NCBI GenBank assembly: GCA_963702525.1
Contig: CAVPCY010000002.1
Coordinates: forward strand, 1 to 62,896
Direction: 5' to 3'
DNA from: CAVPCY01 sp963702525
GTDB lineage: Bacteria > Actinomycetota > Coriobacteriia > Anaerosomatales > PHET01
DNA length: 62,896 nt
The translations under genes and the position numbers were made by a program. Under the pieces are notes generated by a model that ran no database searches, was not told where the DNA came from, and worked only from the letters and a program-made list of their open reading frames with translations. This document shows positions 46,124 through 55,676 of this stretch, one piece after another. Numbering within the stretch: the first letter of the stretch is position 1; each line of letters begins with the position of its first letter.

Positions 46124-47764
46124 CTATTCGCTTTCCTGGTGCTCCTGAAGCCATCGTTCTGCGGTCTCGACTGCCACGCTGACCGAGGCGGTCAACGTGG
46201 GCTGGGCCTCGCACACATGGTCGGCCCCGACGGCGTCGAGTACGCCGGTACGCTCGAGCTGCTCGTGCAATTGCGGTTCGACGCCTGCGAGCAGCAGGAC
46301 GCCGCCAGCTGCTTCTATTTCCCCCCTGTAGCGCTCGACGATGCCGAGGAACGTACTACCGACATCGGTGCGCCCGCGCAGGCGAATGACGGCGGCCGGC
46401 CGGTGTGAGCCAATCGCCGCCGGTAGCAGCCCGCTGATGATGTCCGCGCCGGCGTAGAACACGCTTCCGTAGATGTCGAGCACGGTGACCCGGCCGTCAG
46501 GAAGTACCTCGGGCGCGGACTGCTCGGCGTACGTACCATCATCGGCCCGCGCGAGTTCGACCACGCGCACATCGAGTGACGAGCTATAGACGTACTGCAA
46601 GATAGATACGATCACGCCGAGCATCACGGCATATTGGATCGGCATCATCAGTACGGCGACGAAGGTGATCGCCATGATGGCTCTCGGTGCCACGCTGGTC
46701 TGCCACACCGTCTCGACGGCGCCCGCCTTGATAGCGCGGACACCGATGATGACCAGCAGCCCCGCAAGAGTGGCAAGCGGGATTGTCTCGACCGCACCCG
46801 AGAAGAGCAGCACGACCACCGCGATGATCGGGCCGACGACGAAGTTGGCGACGCGCGACTTGGCTCCGAGTTGCTGGACGAGGGCCGTACTCGACACCGA
46901 TCCGCCGATCGGCATGCCGCCGAAGAATCCGGATGCCGCATTGCCGAGCCCCTGGCCGATGAAGTCGCGGTTCATGTCCGGATAGGTGCCGTCGCTGTTC
47001 GGGGTGCCCTTGCTCACGCCGGCACTCTGAATCAGGCCGACGATCGCGATGGCGGCAGCTGGCACGACCAGCCCGGAGACCAGCGCAAGGTTTGGCATCG
47101 TCGGCTTCGGGAGCGCCTGCGGAATCTCGCCCAGCGACTGCACGGTGGGGATGTCCCATTTAAGCAGCACCACCGCGACTGTCGATGCGACCAGCGCGAT
47201 GAGGAATGCGAAGTCCTTCGCTGGCGTCCTCTCGGCGAGCAGGACGAGTGCCACGGTCAGCAGGCCGATTCCCAGCATCTGCAGATTGATCTGGCCCGGA
47301 TGAAGTACCGTGTCGAGCGCTTGGCCCACCTTGCCGGGCGCGTCACTCTTGTAGCCCGTCAGGTCTCCTACCTGGGACAGCACGATGTTCACTGCGACTC
47401 CCAGGAGGAAGCCCTGAAGCACGGCGTTCGAGACGAACCGCACGAACGTGCCTGCCTTCACGAGCCCAAGCACGATCTGGGTCACGGCCACAAGAACCGT
47501 GAGGACGATGAGCGCCTCGATCTTGTCCGCGGCCGCGACGGCCTTCAGCGAGTCGCCCACGATGAGCGCCATCGCGCCGGTGACGGCGACGGTCATTAGC
47601 TGAGAGCTGGTGGTCAGCGCCGAGACCGGCGTGCCGATCATGATGGCGTACAGGCCTTGAATCGGGTTCAGGCCGGCGAGAACCGCACTGGCCATCGCGT
47701 CGGGGATGTTGGTGACGGCATTGGTGATACCTGCGATGAAGTCTCGGGACGAGAACCGCTTCAT
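46124..47764 (-). CDS. SulP-family anion transporter with STAS domain (1 of 3)
   Basis: 546 residues from ATG at 47764. The SulP core begins DFIAGITNAVTNIPDAMASA, with NPIQGLYAIMIGTPVSALTT, QLMTVAVTGAMA and FGGMPIGGSVSSTALVQQLG; a STAS domain follows from about 430 (PDGRVTVLDIYGSVFYAGAD). SulP proteins carry sulfate, bicarbonate or other anions with Na+ or H+. It is most similar in layout to the 58660 protein. Likely operon order is TetR (47829), SulP, DUF389, six-helix protein. Confidence 0.92.
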   Translation of the reverse strand: MKRFSSRDFIAGITNAVTNIPDAMASAVLAGLNPIQGLYAIMIGTPVSALTTSSQLMTVAVTGAMALIVGDSLKAVAAADKIEALIVLTVLVAVTQIVLGLVKAGTFVRFVSNAVLQGFLLGVAVNIVLSQVGDLTGYKSDAPGKVGQALDTVLHPGQINLQMLGIGLLTVALVLLAERTPAKDFAFLIALVASTVAVVLLKWDIPTVQSLGEIPQALPKPTMPNLALVSGLVVPAAAIAIVGLIQSAGVSKGTPNSDGTYPDMNRDFIGQGLGNAASGFFGGMPIGGSVSSTALVQQLGAKSRVANFVVGPIIAVVVLLFSGAVETIPLATLAGLLVIIGVRAIKAGAVETVWQTSVAPRAIMAITFVAVLMMPIQYAVMLGVIVSILQYVYSSSLDVRVVELARADDGTYAEQSAPEVLPDGRVTVLDIYGSVFYAGADIISGLLPAAIGSHRPAAVIRLRGRTDVGSTFLGIVERYRGEIEAAGGVLLLAGVEPQLHEQLERTGVLDAVGADHVCEAQPTLTASVSVAVETAERWLQEHQESE

Positions 47765-47828
47765 TCCTGTGCCTTTCGACAATGACGGTGTTCGGTACTA
47801 CCCGGGAGGAGCCCTCGGGTCGCTTGAC

Positions 47829-48482
47829 TCACTTGGCTTTGTGGTCGGTGATGCCTGGAACGAGAATCAGATCCGCGAGATAGCCCACGATCTCTTGAAG
47901 TTGACGATAGACATCGTCCTTCTCGGCAGGATCGATTCCGGCGGTGGGCCACACCCAGTCCTCGACTGACGCCCAGCCCAGGATCATGGCGCTGATGGCG
48001 CAGACCAGAACGCGCGGGTCGATGTCGCTTGGCGGCGGTGATGGCTGGGCGCCTGAAGCCGCGGTCTTCCTTGCGAGCGCGACCATCGCGGACGTCGTCC
48101 GAATCCTCTCGGCCAGCGACACGTACTCAGTGCCCTCCATCGCCGAGCGCACGAGCATCATGCTGTGGTCTCGCTGAGCCATCACACGGGGGAGCAGTTC
48201 CTGGTAGACATCCCGCAGCGACGCCGAAGCCATCGCAGTCGCCGCGCGCTGAACATCTACGCGGTCGACCACGGCCTTGATCAGGTCGTCCTTGGATCCG
48301 AAGTACTTGTGCACGAGCGCGTGGGTGACGCCGGCCTTCTCGGCGACCTGTCGGACCGTGACCGCGGCGGGTCCGTGCTTCGCGAACAACTCCTGCGCGG
48401 AATCGAGGATGCGTTCGCTGTTCGTGCTCCTGCCGGGACGCTTCCTGGCGACGCGTGCTTCGATCACATCCTCACTGGCCAC
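47829..48482 (-). CDS. TetR/AcrR-family regulator
   Basis: 217 residues from GTG at 48482 after GAGGGGGG. Helix-turn-helix: NSERILDSAQELFAKHGPAA, VTVRQVAEKAGVTHALVHKY, FGSKDDLIKAVVDRV. The 51665 regulator shares KAGVTHALVHxYxGxKDDLxKAVV, so the two are paralogues. Divergent from the 48646 SulP gene and upstream of the 46124 SulP gene; the TCACCAATGGGTAA element lies in the gap. It probably controls one or both transporters. Confidence 0.88.
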   Translation of the reverse strand: MASEDVIEARVARKRPGRSTNSERILDSAQELFAKHGPAAVTVRQVAEKAGVTHALVHKYFGSKDDLIKAVVDRVDVQRAATAMASASLRDVYQELLPRVMAQRDHSMMLVRSAMEGTEYVSLAERIRTTSAMVALARKTAASGAQPSPPPSDIDPRVLVCAISAMILGWASVEDWVWPTAGIDPAEKDDVYRQLQEIVGYLADLILVPGITDHKAK

Positions 48483-48547
48483 GGTCGATCCCCCCTCGTC
48501 GGTCGTGACGCCGGCCGCTCGTAGCGGCCAGCCGTTGCCGCAGCTGG

Positions 48548-48561
48548 TCACCAATGGGTAA
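48548..48561. promoter_or_regulatory. 14-bp element TCACCAATGGGTAA
   Basis: Matches TTACC-N4-GGTAA with one mismatch, in the 163-base divergent gap between a TetR gene and a SulP gene. Candidate TetR operator. Confidence 0.5.
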
Positions 48562-48645
48562 CATACAACGGCAGGGTACAAGGGGGAAGATGCGGGACGA
48601 AGCGATGCGAGTCCGGCGGAGCGTACCGCGGGCGAGGGGGGTTCT

Positions 48646-50379
48646 GTGGCGACAGCGCATGGCGACACCGTCAAAGCCTCCAGCGGCTTGAAGCGGTTCA
48701 TTCCGATTCTCGCGTGGCTGCCTGAGTACGACCGCTCGTCGCTCGCGCTCGACGTCGTCGCCGGCCTCACGCTATGGGGACTCGTGGTGCCGGAAGCCAT
48801 GGCCTACGCGGGAATCGCCGGGATGCCCCCTCAGGCCGGGCTCTACACGATCCTGGCGGCCTACCTCGCCTACGCCGTGCTTGGGACCTCACGCCATCTC
48901 GCGGTCGGAGCGACATCGGCGACGGCAGCCCTGCTCGCCTCGTCGGTGGCTGCGGCATTGGTTGCGTCCGCTGCAGCAAACGCATCCGATCCGAAGACGT
49001 ATCAGGTCTACGCGACCGCCTTCGTTCTGGTGGTCGGTGTGGTCTACCTGGCCGCAGGGCTGGCTCGGCTGGGCTTCATCACGCAGTTCCTGTCGAAGCC
49101 CGTGATGGACGGCTTCGTGGTCGGCCTCGCGGTCTTCGTTGCTGTGGGCCAGCTATACAAGCTCTTCGGCGTGGAGAAGCCGGAGGGCAACACGGTCGAG
49201 AAGCTTCTCGGCGTGCTCAAGGAGCTTCCGCAAGCGAACTGGGTGACCTTCACGGTGGGCGCGGGTGCCTTGCTCCTCCTCTTCGGCCTGCCGATGCTGA
49301 GCAAGAAGCTGCCGTCCGGTCTGGTCGTGCTGTTCGGCGCGATCGGGCTCAGTTCGGCGCTGGGCCTCAGCCAGAACTATGGCGTCGAGGTTGTCGGCGC
49401 TCTCCCGCAGGGGCTACCGGCGTTTGCCATCCCGCAGGTGCCCATCCAGGACCTGTTGGCGATGGTGCTGCCGGCGATCGGGGTGTTGCTGGTGGCGTTC
49501 AGCGAGGGCCTCGGTGTGGCCCACGAGTTCGCCGACAAGCACGGCTACGAGGTGGACGCCGATCAGGAGCTGAACGCGAACGCAATCGCCAACGTCGCCA
49601 GTGCGCTCTTCGGCGGCATGATCGCAGCGGGCGGCATGTCGGCGTCCGCGGTGAAGGAGGGAGCGGGGGCTCGCACGCAGGTCGCCAACCTCGTGACGTG
49701 GGTCGTCACCATCGTGACGGTGCTGTTCCTCACTCCGCTGTTCGCCTCGTTGCCGGAGGCCGTCCTGGGCGCGCTGATCATCCACGCGGTGTGGCACATC
49801 ATCGCCTCGCGCAAGCTGCTCAAGCTCCGACAAGAAGCGCCCGCCGAGGTGTGGTTCGGAGTCCTGGCGCTGTGGGGGGTACTGCTCATCGACGTCCTGC
49901 AGGGCATGATCATCGGGCTGCTGGCATCCCTGTTGTTCGTCGTGTACCGCACGGCCCGCCCGCACGTCTCGTCCCTCGGACGCGTACCAGGATCCGCGGG
50001 CGCCTACTCGGACATGGGCCGGCACCCGGACGACATCGCGGTGCCGGGGGTATTGATCATTCGTCCGGATGCACAGCTGTACTACGCGAATGCGGTCACG
50101 GTCAGGGTCGAGGCGAAGGCGTTGATCGACGCTGCCGAGCAACCGCCCAAGGCGCTCGTCCTCGACCTCACCGCCACTGACAGGCTCGACCTCACCAGCG
50201 CTGAGACGATTGCGAAGTTCGCGAAGGAGCTTGAGGGCAAGGGCATCGCGCTCTACCTGGCGGAAGTGCACCTACCGGTTCTTGAGGATGCGCGCACAAC
50301 CGGCTTGCTCGAGATCGTGGGCGAGGACCACACGTTCGCGACCGTCGAGGAAGCCGTGAACCACGTTCTAGCGGGATAG
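48646..50379 (+). CDS. SulP-family anion transporter with STAS domain (2 of 3)
   Basis: 577 residues from GTG at 48646 after GAGGGGGG. DVVAGLTLWGLVVPEAMAYA, PPQAGLYTILAAYLAYAVLG, RHLAVGATSATAALLAS and the STAS end (LVLDLTATDRLDLTSAETIA) place it in a different SulP branch from the other two, closer to sulfate-permease-like proteins with PEAMAYAxIAG. The MBL-fold gene follows 31 bases later in the same direction. Confidence 0.93.
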   Translation: MATAHGDTVKASSGLKRFIPILAWLPEYDRSSLALDVVAGLTLWGLVVPEAMAYAGIAGMPPQAGLYTILAAYLAYAVLGTSRHLAVGATSATAALLASSVAAALVASAAANASDPKTYQVYATAFVLVVGVVYLAAGLARLGFITQFLSKPVMDGFVVGLAVFVAVGQLYKLFGVEKPEGNTVEKLLGVLKELPQANWVTFTVGAGALLLLFGLPMLSKKLPSGLVVLFGAIGLSSALGLSQNYGVEVVGALPQGLPAFAIPQVPIQDLLAMVLPAIGVLLVAFSEGLGVAHEFADKHGYEVDADQELNANAIANVASALFGGMIAAGGMSASAVKEGAGARTQVANLVTWVVTIVTVLFLTPLFASLPEAVLGALIIHAVWHIIASRKLLKLRQEAPAEVWFGVLALWGVLLIDVLQGMIIGLLASLLFVVYRTARPHVSSLGRVPGSAGAYSDMGRHPDDIAVPGVLIIRPDAQLYYANAVTVRVEAKALIDAAEQPPKALVLDLTATDRLDLTSAETIAKFAKELEGKGIALYLAEVHLPVLEDARTTGLLEIVGEDHTFATVEEAVNHVLAG

Positions 50380-50410
50380 ACCCAGCACTCCGAGGCGAGG
50401 GGAACTCAAG

Positions 50411-51556
50411 ATGAGCACCATTGACCCAAACCCCATGCCCCTGCCGACGTACGCCGGCGGGACGACAGCGATCACGATGACCCCGATAGTCGGCACGCCG
50501 CGACGGGAGTACGCCGAGACGTTCGTCCCGGGCGACGAGCCGCTGGACGACGGCGAGCTGCGCGTGACGGTGCTCGGCAGCGGCAACCCGTGGGCGACGC
50601 GCGCCCAGGCCTCGGCAAGCGTTCTCGTCGAGGTCGGAAACGCCGAGCGCGACTTGCTCGTCTTCGACCTGGGGACCGGTTCGCTCGCCAACTACGCAAG
50701 CCTCAAGCTGCCGGTCAACCTGCTCGACAAGGTGTTCTTCACGCACCTGCACGCCGACCACACCGCGGACATCATCACGCTGTGCGGCAGCTACGCGAAG
50801 GTCGGACGGGCTGACGGTCCGGTCAGGGTCTGGGGCCCAAGCGGTACCGAGCCTCGTCTGGGCACGAAGTCCTTCTGCGACGGGATCGAGATGGCACTTG
50901 CCTGGGACACCGAGGCCGGCAAGGGCCCGATCAACGAAGACAGCATGCGGATCGAGCCGCACGAGTTCGACTGGAGCCAGACGGCGGTGATCTACGAGGA
51001 GAATGGCGTCAAGGTGACGTCGTTCCCGGTCGTCCACGCGCTGACCGGCGCTGTTGGCTACCGCCTCGAGTACGCGGGGCTGTCCTTCTCCTTCTCGGGC
51101 GACGCCTGCGCGAGCTGGCCGCTCGTGCACGCGAACGAAGGCGGCGTCGACCTGCTGATCCACGAGTGCTTCCCGCCTGCGGCCGCGCTCGCTGCGGCTT
51201 CGGGGCTATCCATCGAACGGGCGACGATCGCGCTCAACGCCGCTCACACGTCACCAACTGCCGCGGGCAAGGTCTTCAACCTCGTGAAGCCGCGCATGGC
51301 GGGGCTGTGGCACACGCTGCTCTCGCCGCAGGTCATCCCCATGATCGAAGCGGAACTTCGGACGGTCTACGACGGAGCGGTCGTGCAGACCCAGGACCTC
51401 ACGGTGTTCAACGTGACCAAAGAGGCCGTCGTCGCCCGCCAGGCCCAGGTCATCGACCAGCTGCCCCCTACTCCGGGTAAGCAGCGCGTGGCGTTCACCC
51501 CTTCGATGCCCACCGCCCCCGAGTGGTGGGCCGACGCGCGCATCCCGCTGGAGTAG
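50411..51556 (+). CDS. Metallo-beta-lactamase-fold hydrolase (RNase Z-like; AtsA-type arylsulfatase possible)
   Basis: 381 residues, ATG at 50411 after GAGGGGAA. Metal ligands HLHADH at 112-117, an upstream VTVLGSGNPWATRAQAS strand and SFSFSGDACASWPLVHAN, then NAAHTSPTAAGKV. This arrangement belongs to the RNase Z-like COG1234 group, which includes AtsA-type zinc arylsulfatases as well as other hydrolases. Linkage to a SulP gene and sulfatases favours an ester-hydrolysis role, but tRNA processing or other uses are not excluded. Confidence 0.8.
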   Translation: MSTIDPNPMPLPTYAGGTTAITMTPIVGTPRREYAETFVPGDEPLDDGELRVTVLGSGNPWATRAQASASVLVEVGNAERDLLVFDLGTGSLANYASLKLPVNLLDKVFFTHLHADHTADIITLCGSYAKVGRADGPVRVWGPSGTEPRLGTKSFCDGIEMALAWDTEAGKGPINEDSMRIEPHEFDWSQTAVIYEENGVKVTSFPVVHALTGAVGYRLEYAGLSFSFSGDACASWPLVHANEGGVDLLIHECFPPAAALAAASGLSIERATIALNAAHTSPTAAGKVFNLVKPRMAGLWHTLLSPQVIPMIEAELRTVYDGAVVQTQDLTVFNVTKEAVVARQAQVIDQLPPTPGKQRVAFTPSMPTAPEWWADARIPLE

Positions 51557-51664
51557 GGCGCGAGAGCAATCGAGGCGACCCGCGGCCTCGCGGCCGTGCC
51601 TGATCGTCCTTCGCCGAGTAGACCCGGATCAGCGTGCTGGCGCACTGTGCGTGATGCGCGGTTG

Positions 51665-52354
51665 CTACGGGGCCGGTTCTCCCTCGTCTTTCGCGAGAGG
51701 GAAGATCTGCTCCGTCATGCGCGAGACCATCTCCAGCAGCTGTGCGCGAACCTCCTCGGGTGTTTCGTCTTCAAGGTCGAAGATGCGCGCAAGCCACTCG
51801 CCCGTGGCGACCCAACCGTAGGCCAGTGCAGTGACAGCAGCGGTCACCACCCTCGGGTCCATCGGCTCAGGAGCAAGCTCCCGCGCGGCTCCGGTCGAAG
51901 CGGTCTGCGTAGCAAGTGCGAGCAGCGCCTGCCCGGTCGTCATACGGTCTTCGACAGAGGCGTAGTCGACGCCGTCCATCGCCGAGCGGATCATGGTCCG
52001 ACTGTGCAGCTGACGTTCGAGCACGTCGTTGACGAGTTGCGGCGTCACCGCACGAAAGTCAGGCAAGTGCTGGATCATCTCGAGGCGCTTTGGCGCTCCG
52101 CGCGCCACTACCGCCTTGAGAAGGTCGTCCTTGGTGCCCACGTACTGGTGGACCAGAGCATGCGTCACGCCCGCCTTCTCGGCCACTTCCCGAACCGTGA
52201 CGTGCGTGGGGTTTCGCGAAGCGAAGAGTCCTTCGGCGACGTCGAGAATCCGCGCCGTTGTCTCCTCGCGCGAGCGGCGAGCTTGCGGCTCGGAAGTGCC
52301 AGACGTCCGGCTCCCCTTCGGAAAGGAATCCGTGCTGCTCTTGGACTCGCCCAT
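51665..52354 (-). CDS. TetR/AcrR-family regulator
   Basis: 229 residues, ATG at 52354. After a polar N-terminal tail: EETTARILDVAEGLFASRNP, THVTVREVAEKAGVTHALVH, QYVGTKDDLLKAVV. The ligand domain ends in KDEGEPAP. Paralogue of the 47829 regulator. It diverges from the 52538 sulfatase gene. A GTACCC-N7-GGGTAC palindrome 45 bases upstream of its ATG is the likely autoregulatory operator. Confidence 0.88.
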   Translation of the reverse strand: MGESKSSTDSFPKGSRTSGTSEPQARRSREETTARILDVAEGLFASRNPTHVTVREVAEKAGVTHALVHQYVGTKDDLLKAVVARGAPKRLEMIQHLPDFRAVTPQLVNDVLERQLHSRTMIRSAMDGVDYASVEDRMTTGQALLALATQTASTGAARELAPEPMDPRVVTAAVTALAYGWVATGEWLARIFDLEDETPEEVRAQLLEMVSRMTEQIFPLAKDEGEPAP

Positions 52355-52398
52355 AGTGCCGCTTCCCCTCCGCCGTCAGGTGCGATCACTCTGTGAAA

Positions 52399-52417
52399 GT
52401 ACCCGTACGAGGGGTAC
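52399..52417. promoter_or_regulatory. Palindrome GTACCC-N7-GGGTAC
   Basis: Perfect inverted repeat (52399-52404 and 52412-52417) in the divergent gap between the TetR and sulfatase genes; candidate TetR operator. Confidence 0.6.
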
Positions 52418-52537
52418 AGGCCAACACAGCGCACCTCCGCGACACACGCACCAGGTCCGTTGGGGTACACAAGATTCAGCTCCCGCTACGGGTGGGTTGA
52501 CTGTCAAGCTACCGAACCGATCTTGATTGGCTGGGTG

Positions 52538-54028
52538 ATGAGAGTGCCAAACGGCAAGCCAAACATCCTCGTGATATGGGGAGACGACATCGGCTACTGG
52601 AACATCAGTGCCAACAACAAGGGGATGATGGGCTACTCGACGCCCAACATAGACCGGCTCGCGGCCGAGGGTATCGGGTTCACGGACTTCTACGGCCAGC
52701 AGAGCTGCACCGCCGGTCGCTCGGCGTTCATCACAGGGCAGAACCCGCTTCGCACGGGACTCACTAAGGTGGGTTTCCCGGGTGCCAAGGAGGGGCTTGC
52801 CACCGAGGACCCGACCATCGCCGAGCTACTGAAGCCGCACGGCTACGCGACAGCCCAGTTCGGCAAGAACCACCTCGGCGACCGGGACGAGCACCTGCCC
52901 ACCAACCACGGCTTCGACGAGTTCTTCGGCAACCTGTACCACCTCAACGCCGAGGAGGAACCCGAGCACGAGGACTACCCAAAGGACCCAGCGTTTCGCG
53001 AGCGCTTCGGTCCGCGCGGCGTGATCCACAGTTGGGCGATGCCTGACGGTACCCAGAAGATCGAGGACACCGGCCCGCTGACCAAGAAGCGCATGGAGAC
53101 GATCGACGACGAGGTGACCGCGCGCACGCTCGAGTACCTCGAGGAAGCTGCCGGCACTGACAGGCCGTTCTTCGTGTGGTGGAACGCGACACGCATGCAC
53201 TTCCGAACCCACATCAAGGAGGAGAGCCGGGGGCTGAGCGGGCAGGGCGACTACAACGACGGTATGGTCGAGCACGACAACCACGTGGGCATGATCCTCG
53301 ACAAGCTCGACGAGCTCGGAATCGCGGACGACACCATCGTGATGTACTCAACAGACAACGGTCCGCACTACAACACCTGGCCCGACGGTGCGATAACGCC
53401 CTTCGCGTCCGAGAAGAACAGCAACTGGGAGGGCGCGTATCGCGTTCCTTGCTTCGTGCGTTGGCCGGGCAAGTGGCAGGCGGGCGTGACCCTCAACGGG
53501 ATCGTTGCCCTTCAGGACATGCTCCCCACCTTCCTCGCCGTCGCCGGAGACCCCGACATCGTGGCGAAGTGCCGGGCGGGACACGAGGCCTCGGGCAAGA
53601 CCTTCAAGGTCGCAATCGACGGCAAGGACATGAGCGCCTACTTCGCGGGCGACACCGACGCAAGCCCCCGCACCGAGTTCTTCTACGTCAACGACGATGC
53701 CGAGCTGGTGGCGCTGCGAGTTGGCGACTGGAAGTATGTCTTCAAAGAGCAGCGTGCGAAGACCCTGGCCCTGTGGGCAGAGCCCTTCGTCGATCTGCGG
53801 ATACCGCGCATCTTCAACCTGCGGCGCGACCCGTTCGAGCGGGCGCTCGAGAACTCCAACACCTACTGGGACTGGATGATCGACCACGCCTACATGGTGG
53901 TGCCAGCGCAGGTGGTCGTCGCCAAAGCGGTGCAGGACCTCATGGAGTTCCCGCCGCGCCAGAAGCCCGCGAGCTTCAACCTGGACAAGGTTCTCGAGCA
54001 ACTACACGCGGCGAACGGGTCCGCCTAG
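52538..54028 (+). CDS. Sulfatase (C-x-A-x-R type)
   Basis: 496 residues. ATG at 52538 is favoured because PNILVIWGDDIGYWNIS, the metal-binding Asp pair, begins a few residues later; upstream residues look untranslated. The maturation motif is QSCTAGRSAFITGQNP, with Cys57 in C-x-A-x-R rather than C-x-P-x-R, followed by FGKNHLGD and STDNGPHYNTWPDG. No signal peptide. The FGly-forming Cys and metal ligands look intact. A hairpin and a HAD hydrolase gene follow, so the pair may be co-transcribed. Confidence 0.9.
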   Translation: MRVPNGKPNILVIWGDDIGYWNISANNKGMMGYSTPNIDRLAAEGIGFTDFYGQQSCTAGRSAFITGQNPLRTGLTKVGFPGAKEGLATEDPTIAELLKPHGYATAQFGKNHLGDRDEHLPTNHGFDEFFGNLYHLNAEEEPEHEDYPKDPAFRERFGPRGVIHSWAMPDGTQKIEDTGPLTKKRMETIDDEVTARTLEYLEEAAGTDRPFFVWWNATRMHFRTHIKEESRGLSGQGDYNDGMVEHDNHVGMILDKLDELGIADDTIVMYSTDNGPHYNTWPDGAITPFASEKNSNWEGAYRVPCFVRWPGKWQAGVTLNGIVALQDMLPTFLAVAGDPDIVAKCRAGHEASGKTFKVAIDGKDMSAYFAGDTDASPRTEFFYVNDDAELVALRVGDWKYVFKEQRAKTLALWAEPFVDLRIPRIFNLRRDPFERALENSNTYWDWMIDHAYMVVPAQVVVAKAVQDLMEFPPRQKPASFNLDKVLEQLHAANGSA

Positions 54029-54042
54029 TCGAATCGCCTGAA

Positions 54043-54069
54043 GACGGTGCCCCGCAGGAGGGCACCGTC
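54043..54069 (+). promoter_or_regulatory. Hairpin between sulfatase and HAD genes
   Basis: GACGGTGCC (54043-54051) pairs perfectly with GGCACCGTC (54061-54069). No T run follows and the next ATG is at 54092, so it may terminate weakly or stabilise the upstream transcript. Confidence 0.5.
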
Positions 54070-54091
54070 TCCTACGCCGAGGGGACACAAC

Positions 54092-54955
54092 ATGCTCGAG
54101 AGCTGGAACGACGGCGACCCCAAGTCGGCGATTCTTGAGTTCGTCCGCTCGGTCACCTCACCGGGCGACTCATACGTGCCTCCCGCCGAACGAATCGCCA
54201 CCTTCGACAACGACGGCACGCTGTGGGTCGAGAAGCCCAACTACACGCAGGCGGAGTTCTTCCTGCGACGCCTGACCCAGATGGCCGAGGAAGACCCCTC
54301 GTGGCGCACGCGGCAGCCGTGGAAGGCGCTCTACGAGCGCGACCACAAGTGGCTGGCCAAACTCATGACCCATATCCCGGAGGCCATGGCGGGCGTCACC
54401 GAGGCGTTCGAAGGCATCACGACCGAGGCGTTCGAGGCCAAAGTCAGGGAGTTCTTCGACACGGCGACACACCCGACACTCGGCGTGCCGTACACGCAGC
54501 TCGCGTATCGTCCTATGGTCGAACTCCTCGACCTGCTGCGCGCCAACGACTTCCACGTCTACATCTGCACCGGAGGGGGGCGGGACTTCGTGCGCGCGAT
54601 CTCCGAGGAGATGTACGGAGTCCCACGCACCCACGTGATCGGCTCGGCAAGCACGATCGAGTACCGGGACGGCGACATCTACCGCACGAAGGGGCTGGAA
54701 ATGCCGATCGCCGACGGCTCGGGCAAGCCGGTGCACATCTGGAGACGAACGGGTCGCAGGCCACTGTTCGCCTGCGGGAATGCTGACGGTGACACAGAGA
54801 TGCTGGAGATCTCCGGGTTCCCGCTGCTGATCCACCACGACGACCCCGGGCGGGAGTTCGCCTACGACGAGAGCGCCGAGAAGGTGCAGGTCGCGGCGCG
54901 GGCCGGCGGCTGGACAGTCGTGAGCATGAGAGACGACTTCGCCCGGGTGTTCTGA
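54092..54955 (+). CDS. HAD-superfamily hydrolase
   Basis: 287 residues from ATG at 54092 after GAGGGGAC. Motif I is ATFDNDGTLW (nucleophile Asp39, Asp41), motif II is the Thr of VYICTGGGRDF, and motif III/IV fall in GDIYRTKGLEMPIADGSGK and ACGNADGDTEMLEISG with the Mg2+-binding Asp pair. Such enzymes are mostly phosphatases; the helical cap between motifs I and II gives specificity. Linkage to the sulfatase suggests a role in using a sulfated or phosphorylated substrate (inference). Confidence 0.85.
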   Translation: MLESWNDGDPKSAILEFVRSVTSPGDSYVPPAERIATFDNDGTLWVEKPNYTQAEFFLRRLTQMAEEDPSWRTRQPWKALYERDHKWLAKLMTHIPEAMAGVTEAFEGITTEAFEAKVREFFDTATHPTLGVPYTQLAYRPMVELLDLLRANDFHVYICTGGGRDFVRAISEEMYGVPRTHVIGSASTIEYRDGDIYRTKGLEMPIADGSGKPVHIWRRTGRRPLFACGNADGDTEMLEISGFPLLIHHDDPGREFAYDESAEKVQVAARAGGWTVVSMRDDFARVF

Positions 54956-54976
54956 GTACCGGGCTTCACCTGGGAC

Positions 54977-55672
54977 TCAGCGCGCCCCCTGAACCGCGGT
55001 CCGGCGCCACGCGGGCAGCAGTAGCGCAGCTCCGACGAAGAAGCAGACAGCACCGGCGAACGTCCCCGCATTCGCCCAGCGCACGTTGGCCATCGCACCT
55101 GTCGTCGGTAGAACAAGCGCCCCAATAGCCGAGAACATGAAGAACACCGACCCGAGCATGTTGATCCACGCCATGCTCCACCACACATCGCGCGGTCTGA
55201 ACTCGAAGAACCGCTTCGAGACCGCCGCGATCCCCAGAGCACTCGCGACGAGGAACAGGATCGAGCCAACGAAGTCCGGGGCCCACACGAGCCTGTCGGT
55301 CTGCTGAACGGTCAGCGAAGTGGCAAGGGCGAACCCGGTGCTCACGTTGAAGGCGATCGTCCCCGGGAACTGGACGGCTGCCGACTGCCACCCGCGGTCT
55401 GCGGGCTTGGGCTCCCAGAAGCGAACTCGAACGCGTCCGGAGGCGGCCCCATCGGCCGCCATGCCCGGGCTTTGCGCCTGCAGCAGCTGACACAGCGACG
55501 CAGACGTGAAGAACACCGAGCCAACGAAGAACGTGGCCGCGTCGGTCGCCACACCCACAGCCGCGACGTACGCGGGCACCGTGCCAACGGCGAAGCACGC
55601 CGAGCCGATCATGAACAGCACCGCCATCGCCGCGTTGAGGCTTCGTGGCCTCACGGCCGGACCGCGCGCCAC
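54977..55672 (-). CDS. YrhK-like membrane protein
   Basis: 231 residues from GTG at 55672, four bases after the glutamate decarboxylase stop. Six helices with YrhK-type blocks: FFVGSVFFTSASLCQLLQA, DFVGSILFLVASALGIAAV and WWSMAWINMLGSVFFMFSAI. Function unknown. As last gene of the minus-strand run it may be co-transcribed with the decarboxylase. Confidence 0.8.
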   Translation of the reverse strand: MARGPAVRPRSLNAAMAVLFMIGSACFAVGTVPAYVAAVGVATDAATFFVGSVFFTSASLCQLLQAQSPGMAADGAASGRVRVRFWEPKPADRGWQSAAVQFPGTIAFNVSTGFALATSLTVQQTDRLVWAPDFVGSILFLVASALGIAAVSKRFFEFRPRDVWWSMAWINMLGSVFFMFSAIGALVLPTTGAMANVRWANAGTFAGAVCFFVGAALLLPAWRRTAVQGAR

Positions 55673-55676
55673 TACC

